Below are positions 38,684 to 53,100 of a stretch of 64,000 nt of DNA, one piece after another. Position 1 is the stretch's first letter; each line of letters starts with the position of its first letter. The position numbers and the translations under genes were made by a program. Source of the stretch: Odiellus spinosus (taxonomy: Eukaryota; Arthropoda; Arachnida; Opiliones; Phalangiidae). The DNA lies in the NCBI GenBank assembly GCA_963920705.1, contig OY987238.1, positions 1,299,606-1,363,605 of the forward strand, read 5' to 3'. A model generated the notes under the pieces. That model was not told the origin of the DNA, ran no database searches, and worked only from the letters and a program-made list of their open reading frames with translations.

Positions 38684-41600
38684 AAATTTGTGAATCTATA
38701 CTTGGGAAATTTGTGAATCTATACTTGGGAAATTTGTGGATCTATACTTGGGAAATTTGTGAATCTATACTTGGGAAATTTGTGAATCTATACTTGGAAA
38801 ATTTGTGAATCTATACTTGGGAAATTTGTGAACTATACTTGGGAAATATGTGAATCTATACTTGGAAATTGGTGAATCTATACTTGGGAAATAGGTGGAT
38901 CTATACTTGGGAAATTTGTGAATCTATACTTGGAAAATTTGTGAATCTATATTTGGGAAATTTTTGAATCTATACTTGGTAAATTTGTGAATCTATACTT
39001 GGGAAATTTGTGAATCTATATTTGGAAAATTTGTGAATCTCTACTTGGGAAATTTGTGAATCTATACTTGGAAAATTTGTGAATCTATACTTGGAAAATT
39101 TGTGAATCTCTACTTGGGAAATTTTTGAATCTATACTTGGGAAATTTGTGAATCTATACTTGGAAATTGGTGAATCTATACTTGGGAAATTGGTGGATCT
39201 ATACTTGGGAAATTGGTGGATCTATACTTGGGAAATTTTTGAATCTATACTTGGGAAATTTGTGAATATATATTTGTGAAATTTGTGAATCTCTACTTGG
39301 GAAATTTGTGAATCTATACTTGGAAAATTTGTGAATCTATACTTGGAAAATTTGTGACTCTCTACTTGGGAAATTTTTGAATCTATACTTGGGAAATTTG
39401 TGAATCTAAACTTGGAAATTGGTGAATCTATACTTGGGAAATTGGTGGATCTATACTTGGGAAATTGGTGGATCTATACTTGGGAAATTTGTGAATCTAT
39501 ACTTGGGAAATTTGTGAATATATATTTGTGAAATTTGTGAATCTCTACTTGGGAAATTTGTGAATCTATACTTGGGAAATTTGTGAATATATATTTGGGA
39601 AATTTGTGAATCTCTACTTGGGAAATTTGTGAATCTATACTTGGAAAATTTGTGAATCTATACTTCGGAAATTTGTGAATCTATACTTGGGAAATTTGTA
39701 AATCTATTTTTGGGAAATATGTGAATCTATACTTGGGAAATTGGTGGATATACTTGGGAAATTGGTGGATCTATACTTGGAAAATTTGTGAATCTATACT
39801 TCGAAAATTTGTGAATCTATACTTGGGAAATTTTTAAATCTATACTTGGGAAATATGAGAATCTATACTTGGGAAATTGGTGGATCTATACTTGGGAAAT
39901 TGGTGGATCTATACTTGGAAAATTTGTGAATCTATACTTGGAAAATTTGTGAATCTATACTTGGGAAATTTGTGAATCTATACTTGGGAAATTTGTGAAT
40001 CTATACTTGGGAAATTTGTGGATCTATACTTGGGAAATTTGTGAATCTATACTTGGGAAATTTGTGAATCTATACTTTGAAAATTTCTGAATCTATACTT
40101 GGGAAATATGTGAATCTATACTTGGAAATTGGTGGATATACTTGGGAAATTGGTGAATCTATACTTGGGAAATTGGTGGATCTATACTTGGGAAATTGGT
40201 GGATCTATACTTGGGAAATTTGTGAATCTATACTTGGGAAATTTGTGAATATATATTTGTGAAATTTGTGAATCTCTACTTGGGAAATTTGTGAATCTAT
40301 ACTTGGGAAATTTGTGAATATATATTTGGGAAATTTGTGAATCTCTACTTGGGAAATTGGTGGATATACTTGGGAAATTGGTGGATCTATACTTGGAAAA
40401 TTTGTGAATCTATACTTCGGAAATTTGTCAATCTATACTTGGAAAATTTGTGAATCTATACTTGGGAAATTTGTGAATCTATATTTGGGAAATTTGTGAA
40501 TCTCTACTTGGGAAATTTGTGAATCTATACTTGGAAAATTTGTGAATCTATACTTCGGAAATTTGTGAATCTATACTTGGGAAATTTGTAAATCTATACT
40601 TGGGAAATATGTGAATCTATACTTGGGAAATTGGTGGATATACTTGGGAAATTGGTGGATCTATACTTGGAAAATTTGTGAATCTATACTTCGGAAATTT
40701 GTCAATCTATACTTGGGAAATGTGTGAATCTATACTTGGGAAATATGTGAAACTATACTTGGGAAATTTGTGAATCTATACTTGGAAAATTTGTGAATCT
40801 ATACTTGGAAAATTTGTGAATCTCTACTTGGGAAATTTGTGAATCTCTACTTGGGAAATTTGTGAATCTCTACTTGGGAAATTTGTGAATCTATACTTGG
40901 AAAATTTGTGAATCTATGCTTGGGAAATTTGTAAATCTATACTTGGGAAATATGTGAATCTATACTTGGGAAATTGGTGGATCTATACTTGGGAAATTTG
41001 TGAATCTATATTTGGAAAATTTGTGAATCTCTACTTGGGAAATTTGTGAATCTATACTTGGAAAATTTGTGAATCTATACTTGGAAAATTTGTGACTCTC
41101 TACTTGGGAAATTTTTGAATCTATACTTGGGAAATTTGTGAATCTAAACTTGGAAATTGGTGAATCTATACTTGGGAAATTGGTGGATCTATACTTGGGA
41201 AATTGGTGGATCTATACTTGGGAAATTTGTGAATCTATACTTGGGAAATTTGTGAATATATATTTGTGAAATTTGTGAATCTCTACTTGGGAAATTTGTG
41301 AATCTATACTTGGGAAATTTGTGAATATATATTTGGGAAATTTGTGAATCTCTACTTGGGAAATTTGTGAATCTATACTTGGCAAATTTGTGAATCTATA
41401 CTTCGGAAATTTGTGAATCTATACTTGGGAAATTTGTAAATCTATTTTTGGGAAATATGTGAATCTATACTTGGGAAATTGGTGGATATACTTGGGAAAT
41501 TGGTGGATCTATACTTGGAAAATTTGTGAATCTATACTTCGAAAATTTGTGAATCTATACTTGGGAAATTTTTAAATCTATACTTGGGAAATATGTGAAT

Positions 41601-43475
41601 CTATACTTGGGAAATTGGTGGATCTATACTTGGGAAATTGGTGGATCTATACTTGGAAAATTTGTGAATCTATACTTGGAAAATTTGTGAATCTATACTT
41701 GGGAAATTTGTGAATCTATACTTGGGAAATTTGTGAATCTATACTTGGGAAATTTGTGGATCTATACTTGGGAAATTTGTGAATCTATACTTGGGAAATT
41801 TGTGAATCTATACTTGGAAAATTTGTGAATCTATACTTGGGAAATTTGTGAACTATACTTGGGAAATATGTGAATCTATACTTGGAAATTGGTGAATCTA
41901 TACTTGGGAAATAGGTGGATCTATACTTGGGAAATTTGTGAATCTATACTTGGAAAATTTGTGAATCTATATTTGGGAAATTTTTGAATCTATATTTGGA
42001 AAATTTGTGAATCTCTACTTGGGAAATTTGTGAATCTATACTTGGGAAATTTGTGAATCTATATTTGGAAAATTTGTGAATCTCTACTTGGGAAATTTGT
42101 GAATCTATACTTGGAAAATTTGTGAATCTATACTTGGAAAATTTGTGAATCTCTACTTGGGAAATTTTTGAATCTATACTTGGGAAATTTGTGAATCTAT
42201 ACTTGGAAATTGGTGAATCTATACTTGGGAAATTGGTGGATCTATACTTGGGAAATTGGTGGATCTATACTTGGGAAATTTGTGAATCTATACTTGGGAA
42301 ATTTGTGAATATATATTTGTGAAATTTGTGAATCTCTACTTGGGAAATTTGTGAATCTATACTTAGAAAATTTGTGAATCTATACTTCGGAAATTTGTGA
42401 ATCTATACTTGGGAAATTTGTGAATCTATACTTCGGAAATTTGTGAATCTATACTTGGGAAATTTGTCAATCTATACTTGGGAAATTTGTGGATCTATAC
42501 TTGGGAAATTTGTGAATCTATACTTCGGAAATTTGTGAATCTATATTTGGGAAATTTTTAATCTATACTTGGAAAATTTGTGAATCTATACTTGGGAAAT
42601 TGGTGGATCTATACTTGGGAAATTGGTGGATCTATACTTGGGAAATTTGTGAACCTATACTTGGGAAATTTGTGAATCTATACTTGGAAAATTTGTGAAT
42701 CTATACTTCGGAAATTTGTCAATCTATACTTGGGAAATATGTGAATCTATACTTGGGAAATATGTGAATCTATACTTCGGAAATTTGTGAATCTATACTT
42801 GGGAAATTTGTGAATCTATACTTCGGAAATTTGTGAATCTATACTTGGGAAATTTGTGAATCTATATTTGGGAAATTTGTGAATCTATACTTGGAAAATT
42901 TGTGAATCTATACTTGGAAAATTTGTGAATCTATTCTTGGGAAATTTTTGAATCTATACTTGGGAAATTTGTGAATCTATACTTGGAAAATTTGTGAATC
43001 TATACTTGGAAAATTTGTGAATCTATACTTCGGAAATTGGTGGATCTATACTTGGGAAATTGGTGGATCCATACTTGGTAAATTTGTGAATCTATACTTG
43101 GGAAATTTGTGAATATATATTTGGGAAATTTGTGAATCTCTACTTGGGAAATTTGTGAATCTATACTTGGAAAATTTGTGAATCTATGCTTGGGAAATTT
43201 GTGAATCTATACTTGGAAAATTTGTGAATCTATACTTGGAAAATTTGTGAATCTATACTTCGGAAATTTGTGAATCTATACTTGGGAAATTTGTAAATCT
43301 ATACTTGGGAAATATGTGAATCTATACTTGGGAAATTGGTGGATATACTTGGGAAATTGGTGGATCTATACTTGGAAAATTTGTGAATCTATACTTCGGA
43401 AATTTGTCAATCTATACTTGGGAAATATGTGAATCTATACTTGGGAAATATGTGAATCTATACTTCGGAAATTTG
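38684..43475 (+). repeat. 4.85-kb segmental duplication, copy 2
   Basis: Collinear with copy 1. The offset is 4,852 bp up to about 41990, 4,875 bp after one extra monomer at about 41990-42060, and 4,874 bp after a single-base loss near 42555 (GAAATTTTTAATC against GAAATTTGTTAATC). Shared private sites include the CTTAGAAAA monomer (37486 and 42361) and a GGATCC site (38191 and 43065). Confidence 0.93.
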
Positions 43476-44180
43476 TGAATCTATACTTGGGAAATTTGTG
43501 AATCATTACTTCGGAAATTTGTGAATCTATACTTGGGAAATTTGTGAATCTATATTTGGGAAATTTGTGAATCTATACTTCGAAAATTTGTGAATCTATA
43601 CTTGGAAAATTTGTGAATCTATACTTGGAAAATTGGTGGATATACTTGGGAAATTGGTGGATCTATTCTTGGAAAATTTGTGAATCTATACTTGGGAAAT
43701 TTGTGAATCTATACTTGGAAAATTTGTGAATCTATGCTTGGGAAATTTGTGAATCTATACTTGGAAAATTTGTGAATCTATACTTGGAAAATTTGTGAAT
43801 CTATACTTCGGAAATTTGTGAATCTATACTTGGGAAATTTGTAAATCTATACTTGGGAAATATGTGAATCTATACTTGGGAAATTGGTGGATATACTTGG
43901 GAAATTGGTGGATCTATACTTGGAAAATTTGTGAATCTATACTTCGGAAATTTGTCAATCTATACTTGGGAAATATGTGAATCTATACTTGGGAAATATG
44001 TGAATCTATACTTCGGAAATTTGTGAATCTATACTTGGGAAATTTGTGAATCATTACTTCGGAAATTTGTGAATCTATACTTGGGAAATTTGTGAATCTA
44101 TATTTGGGAAATTTGTGAATCTATACTTCGAAAATTTGTGAATCTATACTTGGAAAATTTGTGAATCTATACTTGGAAAA
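43150..44180 (+). repeat. 548-bp tandem duplication with AATCATTACT marker
   Basis: AATCATTACT, in which the usual CTATAC is rearranged, occurs at 43501 and 44049, 548 bp apart (24 monomers less 4). The copies run from about 43.15 to 43.63 kb and from 43.69 to 44.18 kb. The pair itself is recopied at 47765/48313 and 50423/50971, and a single copy is at 45697. Confidence 0.9.
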
Positions 44181-45205
44181 TTTGTGAATCTCTACTTGGG
44201 AAATTTGTGAATCTATACTTGGAAAATTTGTGAATCTATACTTGGAAAATTTGTGAATCTCTATTTGGGAAATTTTTGAATCTATACTTGGGAAATTTGT
44301 GAATCTATACTTGGAAAATTTGTGAATCTATACTTGGAAAATTTGTGAATCTATACTTCGGAAATTGGTGGATCTATACTTGGGAAATTTGTGAATCTAT
44401 ACTTGGGAAATTTGTGAATATATATTTGGGAAATTTGTGAATCTCTACTTGGGAAATTTGTGAATCTATACTTGGAAAATTTCTGAATCTATGCTTGGGA
44501 AATTTGTGAATCTATACTTGGAAAATTTGTGAATCTATACTTCGGAAATTTATGAATCTATACTTGGGAAATTTGTAAATCTATACTTGGGAAATATGTG
44601 AATCTATACTTGGGAAATTGGTGGATATACTTGGGAAATTGGTGGATCTATACTTGGAAAATTTGTGAATCTATACTTGGGAAATTTGTGAATCTATACT
44701 TGGAAAATTTGTGAATCTATACTTGGGAAATTTGTCAATCTATACTTGGGAAAGTTGTGGATCTATACTTGGGAAATTTGGGAATCTATACTTGGGAAAT
44801 TTGTCAATCTATACTTGGGAAATTTGTGAATCTATACTTGGAAAATTTGTGAATCTATACTTGGGAAATTTGTGAATCTATACTTGGGAAATATGTGACT
44901 CTATACTTGGAAATTGGTGAATCTATACTTGGGAAATTGGTGGATCTATACTTGGGAAATTTGTGAATCTATACTTGGAAAATTTGTGAATCTATATTTG
45001 GGAAATTTGTGAATCCATACTTGGAAAATTTGTGAATCTATACTTGGGAAATTTTTGAATCTATACTTGGGAAATTTGTGAATCTATACTTGGAAATTGG
45101 TGAATCTATACTTGGGAAATTGGTGGATCTATACTTGGGAAATTGGTGGATCTATACTTGGGAAATTTGTGAATCTATACTTGGGAAATTTGTGAATATA
45201 TATTT
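43205..45205 (+). repeat. 2.0-kb segment recopied 4,264 bp downstream
   Basis: Markers AATCATTACT (43501, 44049) and the rare AAATTTGGGAATC monomer (44771) recur at 47765, 48313 and 49035, all at an offset of 4,264 bp. A GTGACTCTATAC monomer and a GAATCCATAC monomer near 45014 are also shared. The match ends near 45205, where AATATATATTTGGGAAATTTTTG replaces the other copy's AATATATATTTGTG. Confidence 0.9.
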
Positions 45206-45829
45206 GGGAAATTTTTGAATCTATACTTCGAAAATTTGTGAATCTATACTTGGAAAATTTGTGAATCTATACTTGGAAAATTGGTGGATATACTTGGGAA
45301 ATTGGTGGATCTATTCTTGGAAAATTTGTGAATCTATACTTGGGAAATTTGTGAATCTATACTTGGAAAATTTGTGAATCTATGCTTGGGAAATTTGTGA
45401 ATCTATACTTGGAAAATTTGTGAATCTATACTTGGAAAATTTGTGAATCTATACTTCGGAAATTTGTGAATCTATACTTGGGAAATTTGTAAATCTATAC
45501 TTGGGAAATATGTGAATCTATACTTGGGAAATTGGTGGATATACTTGGGAAATTGGTGGATCTATACTTGGAAAATTTGTGAATCTATTTTTCGGAAATT
45601 TGTCAATCTATACTTGGGAAATATGTGAATCTATACTTGGGAAATATGTGAATCTATACTTCGGAAATTTGTGAATCTATACTTGGGAAATTTGTGAATC
45701 ATTACTTCGGAAATTTGTGAATCTATACTTGGGAAATTTGTGAATCTATATTTGGGAAATTTGTGAATCTATACTTCGAAAATTTGTGAATCTATACTTG
45801 GGAAATTGGTGGATCTATACTTGGGAAAT

Positions 45830-46520
45830 TGGTGGATCTATACTTGGGAAATTTGTGAATCTATACTTGGGAAATTTGTGAATATATATTTGTGAAATTT
45901 GTGAATCTCTACTTGGGAAATTTGTGAATCTATACTTGGAAAATTTGTGAATCTATACTTCGGAAATTTGTGAATCTATACTTGGGAAATTTGTGAATCT
46001 ATACTTCGGAAATTTGTGAATCTATACTTGGGAAATTTGTCAATCTATACTTGGGAATATGGTGGATCTATACTTGGGAAATTTGTGAATCTATACTTGG
46101 GAAATTTGTGAATATATATTTGTGAAATTTGTGAATCTCTACTTGGGAAATTTGTGAATCTATACTTGGAAAATTTGTGAATCTATACTTCGGAAATTTG
46201 TGAATCTATACTTGGGAAATTTGTGAATCTATACTTCGGAAATTTGTGAATCTATACTTGGGAAATTTGTCAATCTATACTTGGGAATATGGTGGATCTA
46301 TACTTGGGAAATTTGTGAATCTATACTTGGGAAATTTGTGAATATATATTTGTGAAATTTGTGAATCTCTACTTGGGAAATTTGTGAATCTATACTTCGA
46401 AAATTTGTGAATCTATACTTCGGAAATTTGTGAATCTATACTTGGGAAATTTGTGAATCTATACTTCGGAAATTTGTGAATCTATACTTGGGAAATTTGT
46501 CAATCTATACTTGGGAAATT
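45830..46520 (+). repeat. 230-bp decamer repeat, three copies
   Basis: Equivalent positions at 46051, 46281 and 46511 are exactly 230 bp (10 monomers) apart. The first two carry the rare GGGAATATGGTGG variant and the third carries GGGAAATTTGTGTATC. The same decamer is present twice at 52287/52517 and twice at 58985/59215, so its copy number has changed between larger duplicated blocks. Confidence 0.9.
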
Positions 46521-46889
46521 TGTGTATCTATACTTGGGAAATTTGTGAATCTATACTTCGGAAATTTGTGAATCTATATTTGGGAAATTTGTTAATCTAT
46601 ACTTGGAAAATTTGTGAATCTATACTTGGAAAATTTGTGAATCTATACTTGGGAAATTGGTGGATCTATACTTGGGAAATTGGTGGATCTATACTTGGGA
46701 AATTTGTGAACCTATACTTGGGAAATTTGTGAATCTATACTTGGAAAATTTGTGAATCTATACTTCGGAAATTTGTCAATCTATACTTGGGAAATATGTG
46801 AATCTATACTTGGGAAATATGTGAATCTATACTTCGGAAATTTGTGAATCTCTACTTGGGAAATTTGTGAATCTATACTTGGAAAATTT

Positions 46890-49548
46890 GTGAATCTATA
46901 CTTGGAAAATTTGTGAATCTCTACTTGGGAAATTTTTGAATCTATACTTGGGAAATTTGTGAATCTATACTTGGAAAATTTGTGAATCTATACTTGGAAA
47001 ATTTGTGAATCTATACTTGGGAAATTTGTGAATCTCTACTTGGGAAATTTGTGAATCTCTACTTGGGAAATTTGTGAATCTATACTTGGAAAATTTGTGA
47101 ATCTATGCTTGGGAAATTTGTGAATATATATTTGGGAAATTTTTGAATCTCTACTTGGGAAATTTGTGAATCTATACTTGGAAAATTTGTGAATCTATGC
47201 TTGGGAAATTTGTGAATCTATACTTGGAAAATTTGTGAATCTATACTTGTAAAATTTGTGAATCTATACTTGGAAAATTTGTGAATCTATACTTCGGAAA
47301 TTGGTGGATCTATACTTGGGAAATTGGTGGATCTATACTTGGGAAATTTGTGAATCTATACTTGGGAAATTTGTGAATATATATTTGGGAAATTTGTGAA
47401 TCTCTACTTGGGAAATTTGTGAATCTATACTTGGAAAATTTGTGAATCTATGCTTGGGAAATTGGTGGATCTATACTTGGAAAATTTGTGAATCTATACT
47501 TGGAAAATTTGTGAATCTATACTTCGGAAATTTGTGAATCTATACTTGGGAAATTTGTAAATCTATACTTGGGAAATATGTGAATCTATACTTGGGAAAT
47601 TGGTGGATATACTTGGGAAATTGGTGGATCTATACTTGGAAAATTTGTGAATCTATACTTCGGAAATTTGTCAATCTATACTTGGGAAATATGTGAATCT
47701 ATACTTGGGAAATATGTGAATCTATACTTCGGAAATTTGTGAATCTATACTTGGGAAATTTGTGAATCATTACTTCGGAAATTTGTGAATCTATACTTGG
47801 GAAATTTGTGAATCTATATTTGGGAAATTTGTGAATCTATACTTCGAAAATTTGTGAATCTATACTTGGAAAATTTGTGAATCTATACTTGGAAAATTGG
47901 TGGATATACTTGGGAAATTGGTGGATCTATTCTTGGAAAATTTGTGAATCTATACTTGGGAAATTTGTGAATCTATACTTGGAAAATTTGTGAATCTATG
48001 CTTGGGAAATTTGTGAATCTATACTTGGAAAATTTGTGAATCTATACTTGGAAAATTTGTGAATCTATACTTCGGAAATTTGTGAATCTATACTTGGGAA
48101 ATTTGTAAATCTATACTTGGGAAATATGTGAATCTATACTTGGGAAATTGGTGGATATACTTGGGAAATTGGTGGATCTATACTTGGAAAATTTGTGAAT
48201 CTATTTTTCGGAAATTTGTCAATCTATACTTGGGAAATATGTGAATCTATACTTGGGAAATATGTGAATCTATACTTCGGAAATTTGTGAATCTATACTT
48301 GGGAAATTTGTGAATCATTACTTCGGAAATTTGTGAATCTATACTTGGGAAATTTGTGAATCTATATTTGGGAAATTTGTGAATCTATACTTCGAAAATT
48401 TGTGAATCTATACTTGGAAAATTTGTGAATCTATACTTGGAAAATTTGTGAATCTCTACTTGGGAAATTTGTGAATCTATACTTGGAAAATTTGTGAATC
48501 TATACTTGGAAAATTTGTGAATCTCTATTTGGGAAATTTTTGAATCTATACTTGGGAAATTTGTGAATCTATACTTGGAAAATTTGTGAATCTATACTTG
48601 GAAAATTTGTGAATCTATACTTCGGAAATTGGTGGATCTATACTTGGGAAATTTGTGAATCTATACTTGGGAAATTTGTGAATATATATTTGGGAAATTT
48701 GTGAATCTCTACTTGGGAAATTTGTGAATCTATACTTGGAAAATTTCTGAATCTATGCTTGGGAAATTTGTGAATCTATACTTGGAAAATTTGTGAATCT
48801 ATACTTCGGAAATTTATGAATCTATACTTGGGAAATTTGTAAATCTATACTTGGGAAATATGTTAATCTATACTTGGGAAATTGGTGGATATACTTGGGA
48901 AATTGGTGGATCTATACTTGGAAAATTTGTGAATCTATACTTGGGAAATTTGTGAATCTATACTTGGAAAATTTGTGAATCTATACTTGGGAAATTTGTC
49001 AATCTATACTTGGGAAATTTGTGGATCTATACTTGGGAAATTTGGGAATCTATACTTGGGAAATTTGTCAATCTATACTTGGGAAATTTGTGAATCTATA
49101 CTTGGAAAATTTGTGAATCTATACTTGGGAAATTTGTGAATCTATACTTGGGAAATATGTGACTCTATACTTGGAAATTGGTGAATCTATACTTGGGAAA
49201 TTGGTGGATCTATACTTGGGAAATTTGTGAATCTATACTTGGAAAATTTGTGAATCTATATTTGGGAAATTTGTGAATCCATACTTGGAAAATTTGTGAA
49301 TCTATACTTGGGAAATTTTTGAATCTATACTTGGGAAATTTGTGAATCTATACTTGGAAATTGGTGAATCTATACTTGGGAAATTGGTGGATCTATACTT
49401 GGGAAATTGGTGGATCTATACTTGGGAAATTTGTGAATCTATACTTGGGAAATTTGTGAATATATATTTGTGAAATTTGTGAATCTCTACTTGGGAAATT
49501 TGTGAATCTATACTTGGAAAATTTGTGAATCTATACTTCGGAAATTTG
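46890..49548 (+). repeat. HOR-F copy 1, 2,658-bp unit
   Basis: AATCATTACT at 47765 and 48313 and AAATTTGGGAATC at 49035 recur at 50423, 50971 and 51693, all +2,658 bp. In this copy a GGTGGATC monomer near 47463 replaces GTGAATC, and ATGTTAATC is seen near 48860. The start is blurred because copy 2 has five fewer monomers (115 bp) in the CTCTAC-rich left part. Confidence 0.9.
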
Positions 49549-52206
49549 TCAATCTATACTTGGGAAATATGTGAATCTATACTTGGGAAATATGTGAATC
49601 TATACTTCGGAAATTTGTGAATCTCTACTTGGGAAATTTGTGAATCTATACTTGGAAAATTTGTGAATCTATACTTGGAAAATTTGTGAATCTCTACTTC
49701 GGAAATTTGTGAATCTCTACTTGGGAAATTTGTGAATCTATACTTGGAAAATTTGTGAATCTATGCTTGGGAAATTTGTGAATATATATTTGGGAAATTT
49801 GTGAATCTCTACTTGGGAAATTTGTGAATCTATACTTGGAAAATTTGTGAATCTATGCTTGGGAAATTTGTGAATCTATACTTGGAAAATTTGTGAATCT
49901 ATACTTGTAAAATTTGTGAATCTATACTTGGAAAATTTGTGAATCTATACTTCGGAAATTGGTGGATCTATACTTGGGAAATTGGTGGATCTATACTTGG
50001 GAAATTTGTGAATCTATACTTGGGAAATTTGTGAATATATATTTGGGAAATTTGTGAATCTCTACTTGGGAAATTTGTGAATCTATACTTGGAAAATTTG
50101 TGAATCTATGCTTGGGAAATTTGTGAATCTATACTTGGAAAATTTGTGAATCTATACTTGGAAAATTTGTGAATCTATACTTCGGAAATTTGTGAATCTA
50201 TACTTGGGAAATTTGTAAATCTATACTTGGGAAATATGTGAATCTATACTTGGGAAATTGGTGGATATACTTGGGAAATTGGTGGATCTATACTTGGAAA
50301 ATTTGTGAATCTATACTTCGGAAATTTGTCAATCTATACTTGGGAAATATGTGAATCTATACTTGGGAAATATGTGAATCTATACTTCGGAAATTTGTGA
50401 ATCTATACTTGGGAAATTTGTGAATCATTACTTCGGAAATTTGTGAATCTATACTTGGGAAATTTGTGAATCTATATTTGGGAAATTTGTGAATCTATAC
50501 TTCGAAAATTTGTGAATCTATACTTGGAAAATTTGTGAATCTATACTTGGAAAATTGGTGGATATACTTGGGAAATTGGTGGATCTATTCTTGGAAAATT
50601 TGTGAATCTATACTTGGGAAATTTGTGAATCTATACTTGGAAAATTTGTGAATCTATGCTTGGGAAATTTGTGAATCTATACTTGGAAAATTTGTGAATC
50701 TATACTTGGAAAATTTGTGAATCTATACTTCGGAAATTTGTGAATCTATACTTGGGAAATTTGTAAATCTATACTTGGGAAATATGTGAATCTATACTTG
50801 GGAAATTGGTGGATATACTTGGGAAATTGGTGGATCTATACTTGGAAAATTTGTGAATCTATACTTCGGAAATTTGTCAATCTATACTTGGGAAATATGT
50901 GAATCTATACTTGGGAAATATGTGAATCTATACTTCGGAAATTTGTGAATCTATACTTGGGAAATTTGTGAATCATTACTTCGGAAATTTGTGAATCTAT
51001 ACTTGGGAAATTTGTGAATCTATATTTGGGAAATTTGTGAATCTATACTTCGAAAATTTGTGAATCTATACTTGGAAAATTTGTGAATCTATACTTGGAA
51101 AATTTGTGAATCTCTACTTGGGAAATTTGTGAATCTATACTTGGAAAATTTGTGAATCTATACTTGGAAAATTTGTGAATCTCTATTTGGGAAATTTTTG
51201 AATCTATACTTGGGAAATTTGTGAATCTATACTTGGAAAATTTGTGAATCTATACTTGGAAAATTTGTGAATCTATACTTCGGAAATTGGTGGATCTATA
51301 CTTGGGAAATTTGTGAATCTATACTTGGGAAATTTGTGAATATATATTTGGGAAATTTGTGAATCTCTACTTGGGAAATTTGTGAATCTATACTTGGAAA
51401 ATTTCTGAATCTATGCTTGGGAAATTTGTGAATCTATACTTGGAAAATTTGTGAATCTATACTTCGGAAATTTATGAATCTATACTTGGGAAATTTGTAA
51501 ATCTATACTTGGGAAATATGTGAATCTATACTTGGGAAATTGGTGGATATACTTGGGAAATTGGTGGATCTATACTTGGAAAATTTGTGAATCTATACTT
51601 GGGAAATTTGTGAATCTATACTTGGAAAATTTGTGAATCTATACTTGGGAAATTTGTCAATCTATACTTGGGAAATTTGTGGATCTATACTTGGGAAATT
51701 TGGGAATCTATACTTGGGAAATTTGTCAATCTATACTTGGGAAATTTGTGAATCTATACTTGGAAAATTTGTGAATCTATACTTGGGAAATTTGTGAATC
51801 TATACTTGGGAAATATGTGACTCTATACTTGGAAATTGGTGAATCTATACTTGGGAAATTGGTGGATCTATACTTGGGAAATTTGTGAATCTATACTTGG
51901 AAAATTTGTGAATCTATATTTGGGAAATTTGTGAATCCATACTTGGAAAATTTGTGAATCTATACTTGGGAAATTTTTGAATCTATACTTGGGAAATTTG
52001 TGAATCTATACTTGGAAATTGGTGAATCTATACTTGGGAAATTGGTGGATCTATACTTGGGAAATTGGTGGATCTATACTTGGGAAATTTGTGAATCTAT
52101 ACTTGGGAAATTTGTGAATATATATTTGTGAAATTTGTGAATCTCTACTTGGGAAATTTGTGAATCTATACTTGGAAAATTTGTGAATCTATACTTCGGA
52201 AATTTG
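49549..52206 (+). repeat. HOR-F copy 2
   Basis: Collinear with copy 1 at +2,658 bp and diverging at about 52206, where CTTCGGAAATTTGTG faces CTTCGGAAATTTGTC. The CTTGTAAAATT monomer near 49907 is shared with about 47249 and 53229. Confidence 0.9.
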
Positions 52207-53100
52207 TGAATCTATACTTGGGAAATTTGTGAATCTATACTTCGGAAATTTGTGAATCTATACTTGGGAAATTTGTCAATCTATACTTGGGAATATGGTG
52301 GATCTATACTTGGGAAATTTGTGAATCTATACTTGGGAAATTTGTGAATATATATTTGTGAAATTTGTGAATCTCTACTTGGGAAATTTGTGAATCTATA
52401 CTTGGAAAATTTGTGAATCTATACTTCGGAAATTTGTGAATCTATACTTGGGAAATTTGTGAATCTATACTTCGGAAATTTGTGAATCTATACTTGGGAA
52501 ATTTGTCAATCTATACTTGGGAAATTTGTGTATCTATACTTGGGAAATTTGTGAATCTATACTTCGGAAATTTGTGAATCTATATTTGGGAAATTTGTTA
52601 ATCTATACTTGGAAAATTTGTGAATCTATACTTGGAAAATTTGTGAATCTATACTTGGGAAATTGGTGGATCTATACTTGGGAAATTGGTGGATCTATAC
52701 TTGGGAAATTTGTGAACCTATACTTGGGAAATTTGTGAATCTATACTTGGAAAATTTGTGAATCTATACTTCGGAAATTTGTCAATCTATACTTGGGAAA
52801 TATGTGAATCTATACTTGGGAAATATGTGAATCTATACTTCGGAAATTTGTGAATCTCTACTTGGGAAATTTGTGAATCTATACTTGGAAAATTTGTGAA
52901 TCTATACTTGGAAAATTTGTGAATCTCTACTTGGGAAATTTTTGAATCTATACTTGGGAAATTTGTGAATCTATACTTGGAAAATTTGTGAATCTATACT
53001 TGGAAAATTTGTGAATCTATACTTGGGAAATTTGTGAATCTCTACTTGGGAAATTTGTGAATCTATACTTGGAAAATTTGTGAATCTATGCTTGGGAAAT
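52000..53100 (+). repeat. Segment recopied from 46.0-47.1 kb (6,006-bp offset)
   Basis: GGGAATATGG at 46281 and 52287, and GTGTATC monomers at 46511 and 52517, give an offset of 6,006 bp. The order then follows through GTTAATC, GAACCTA, GTCAATC and the CTCTAC run. Only two decamer copies are present here, against three upstream. Confidence 0.86.
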
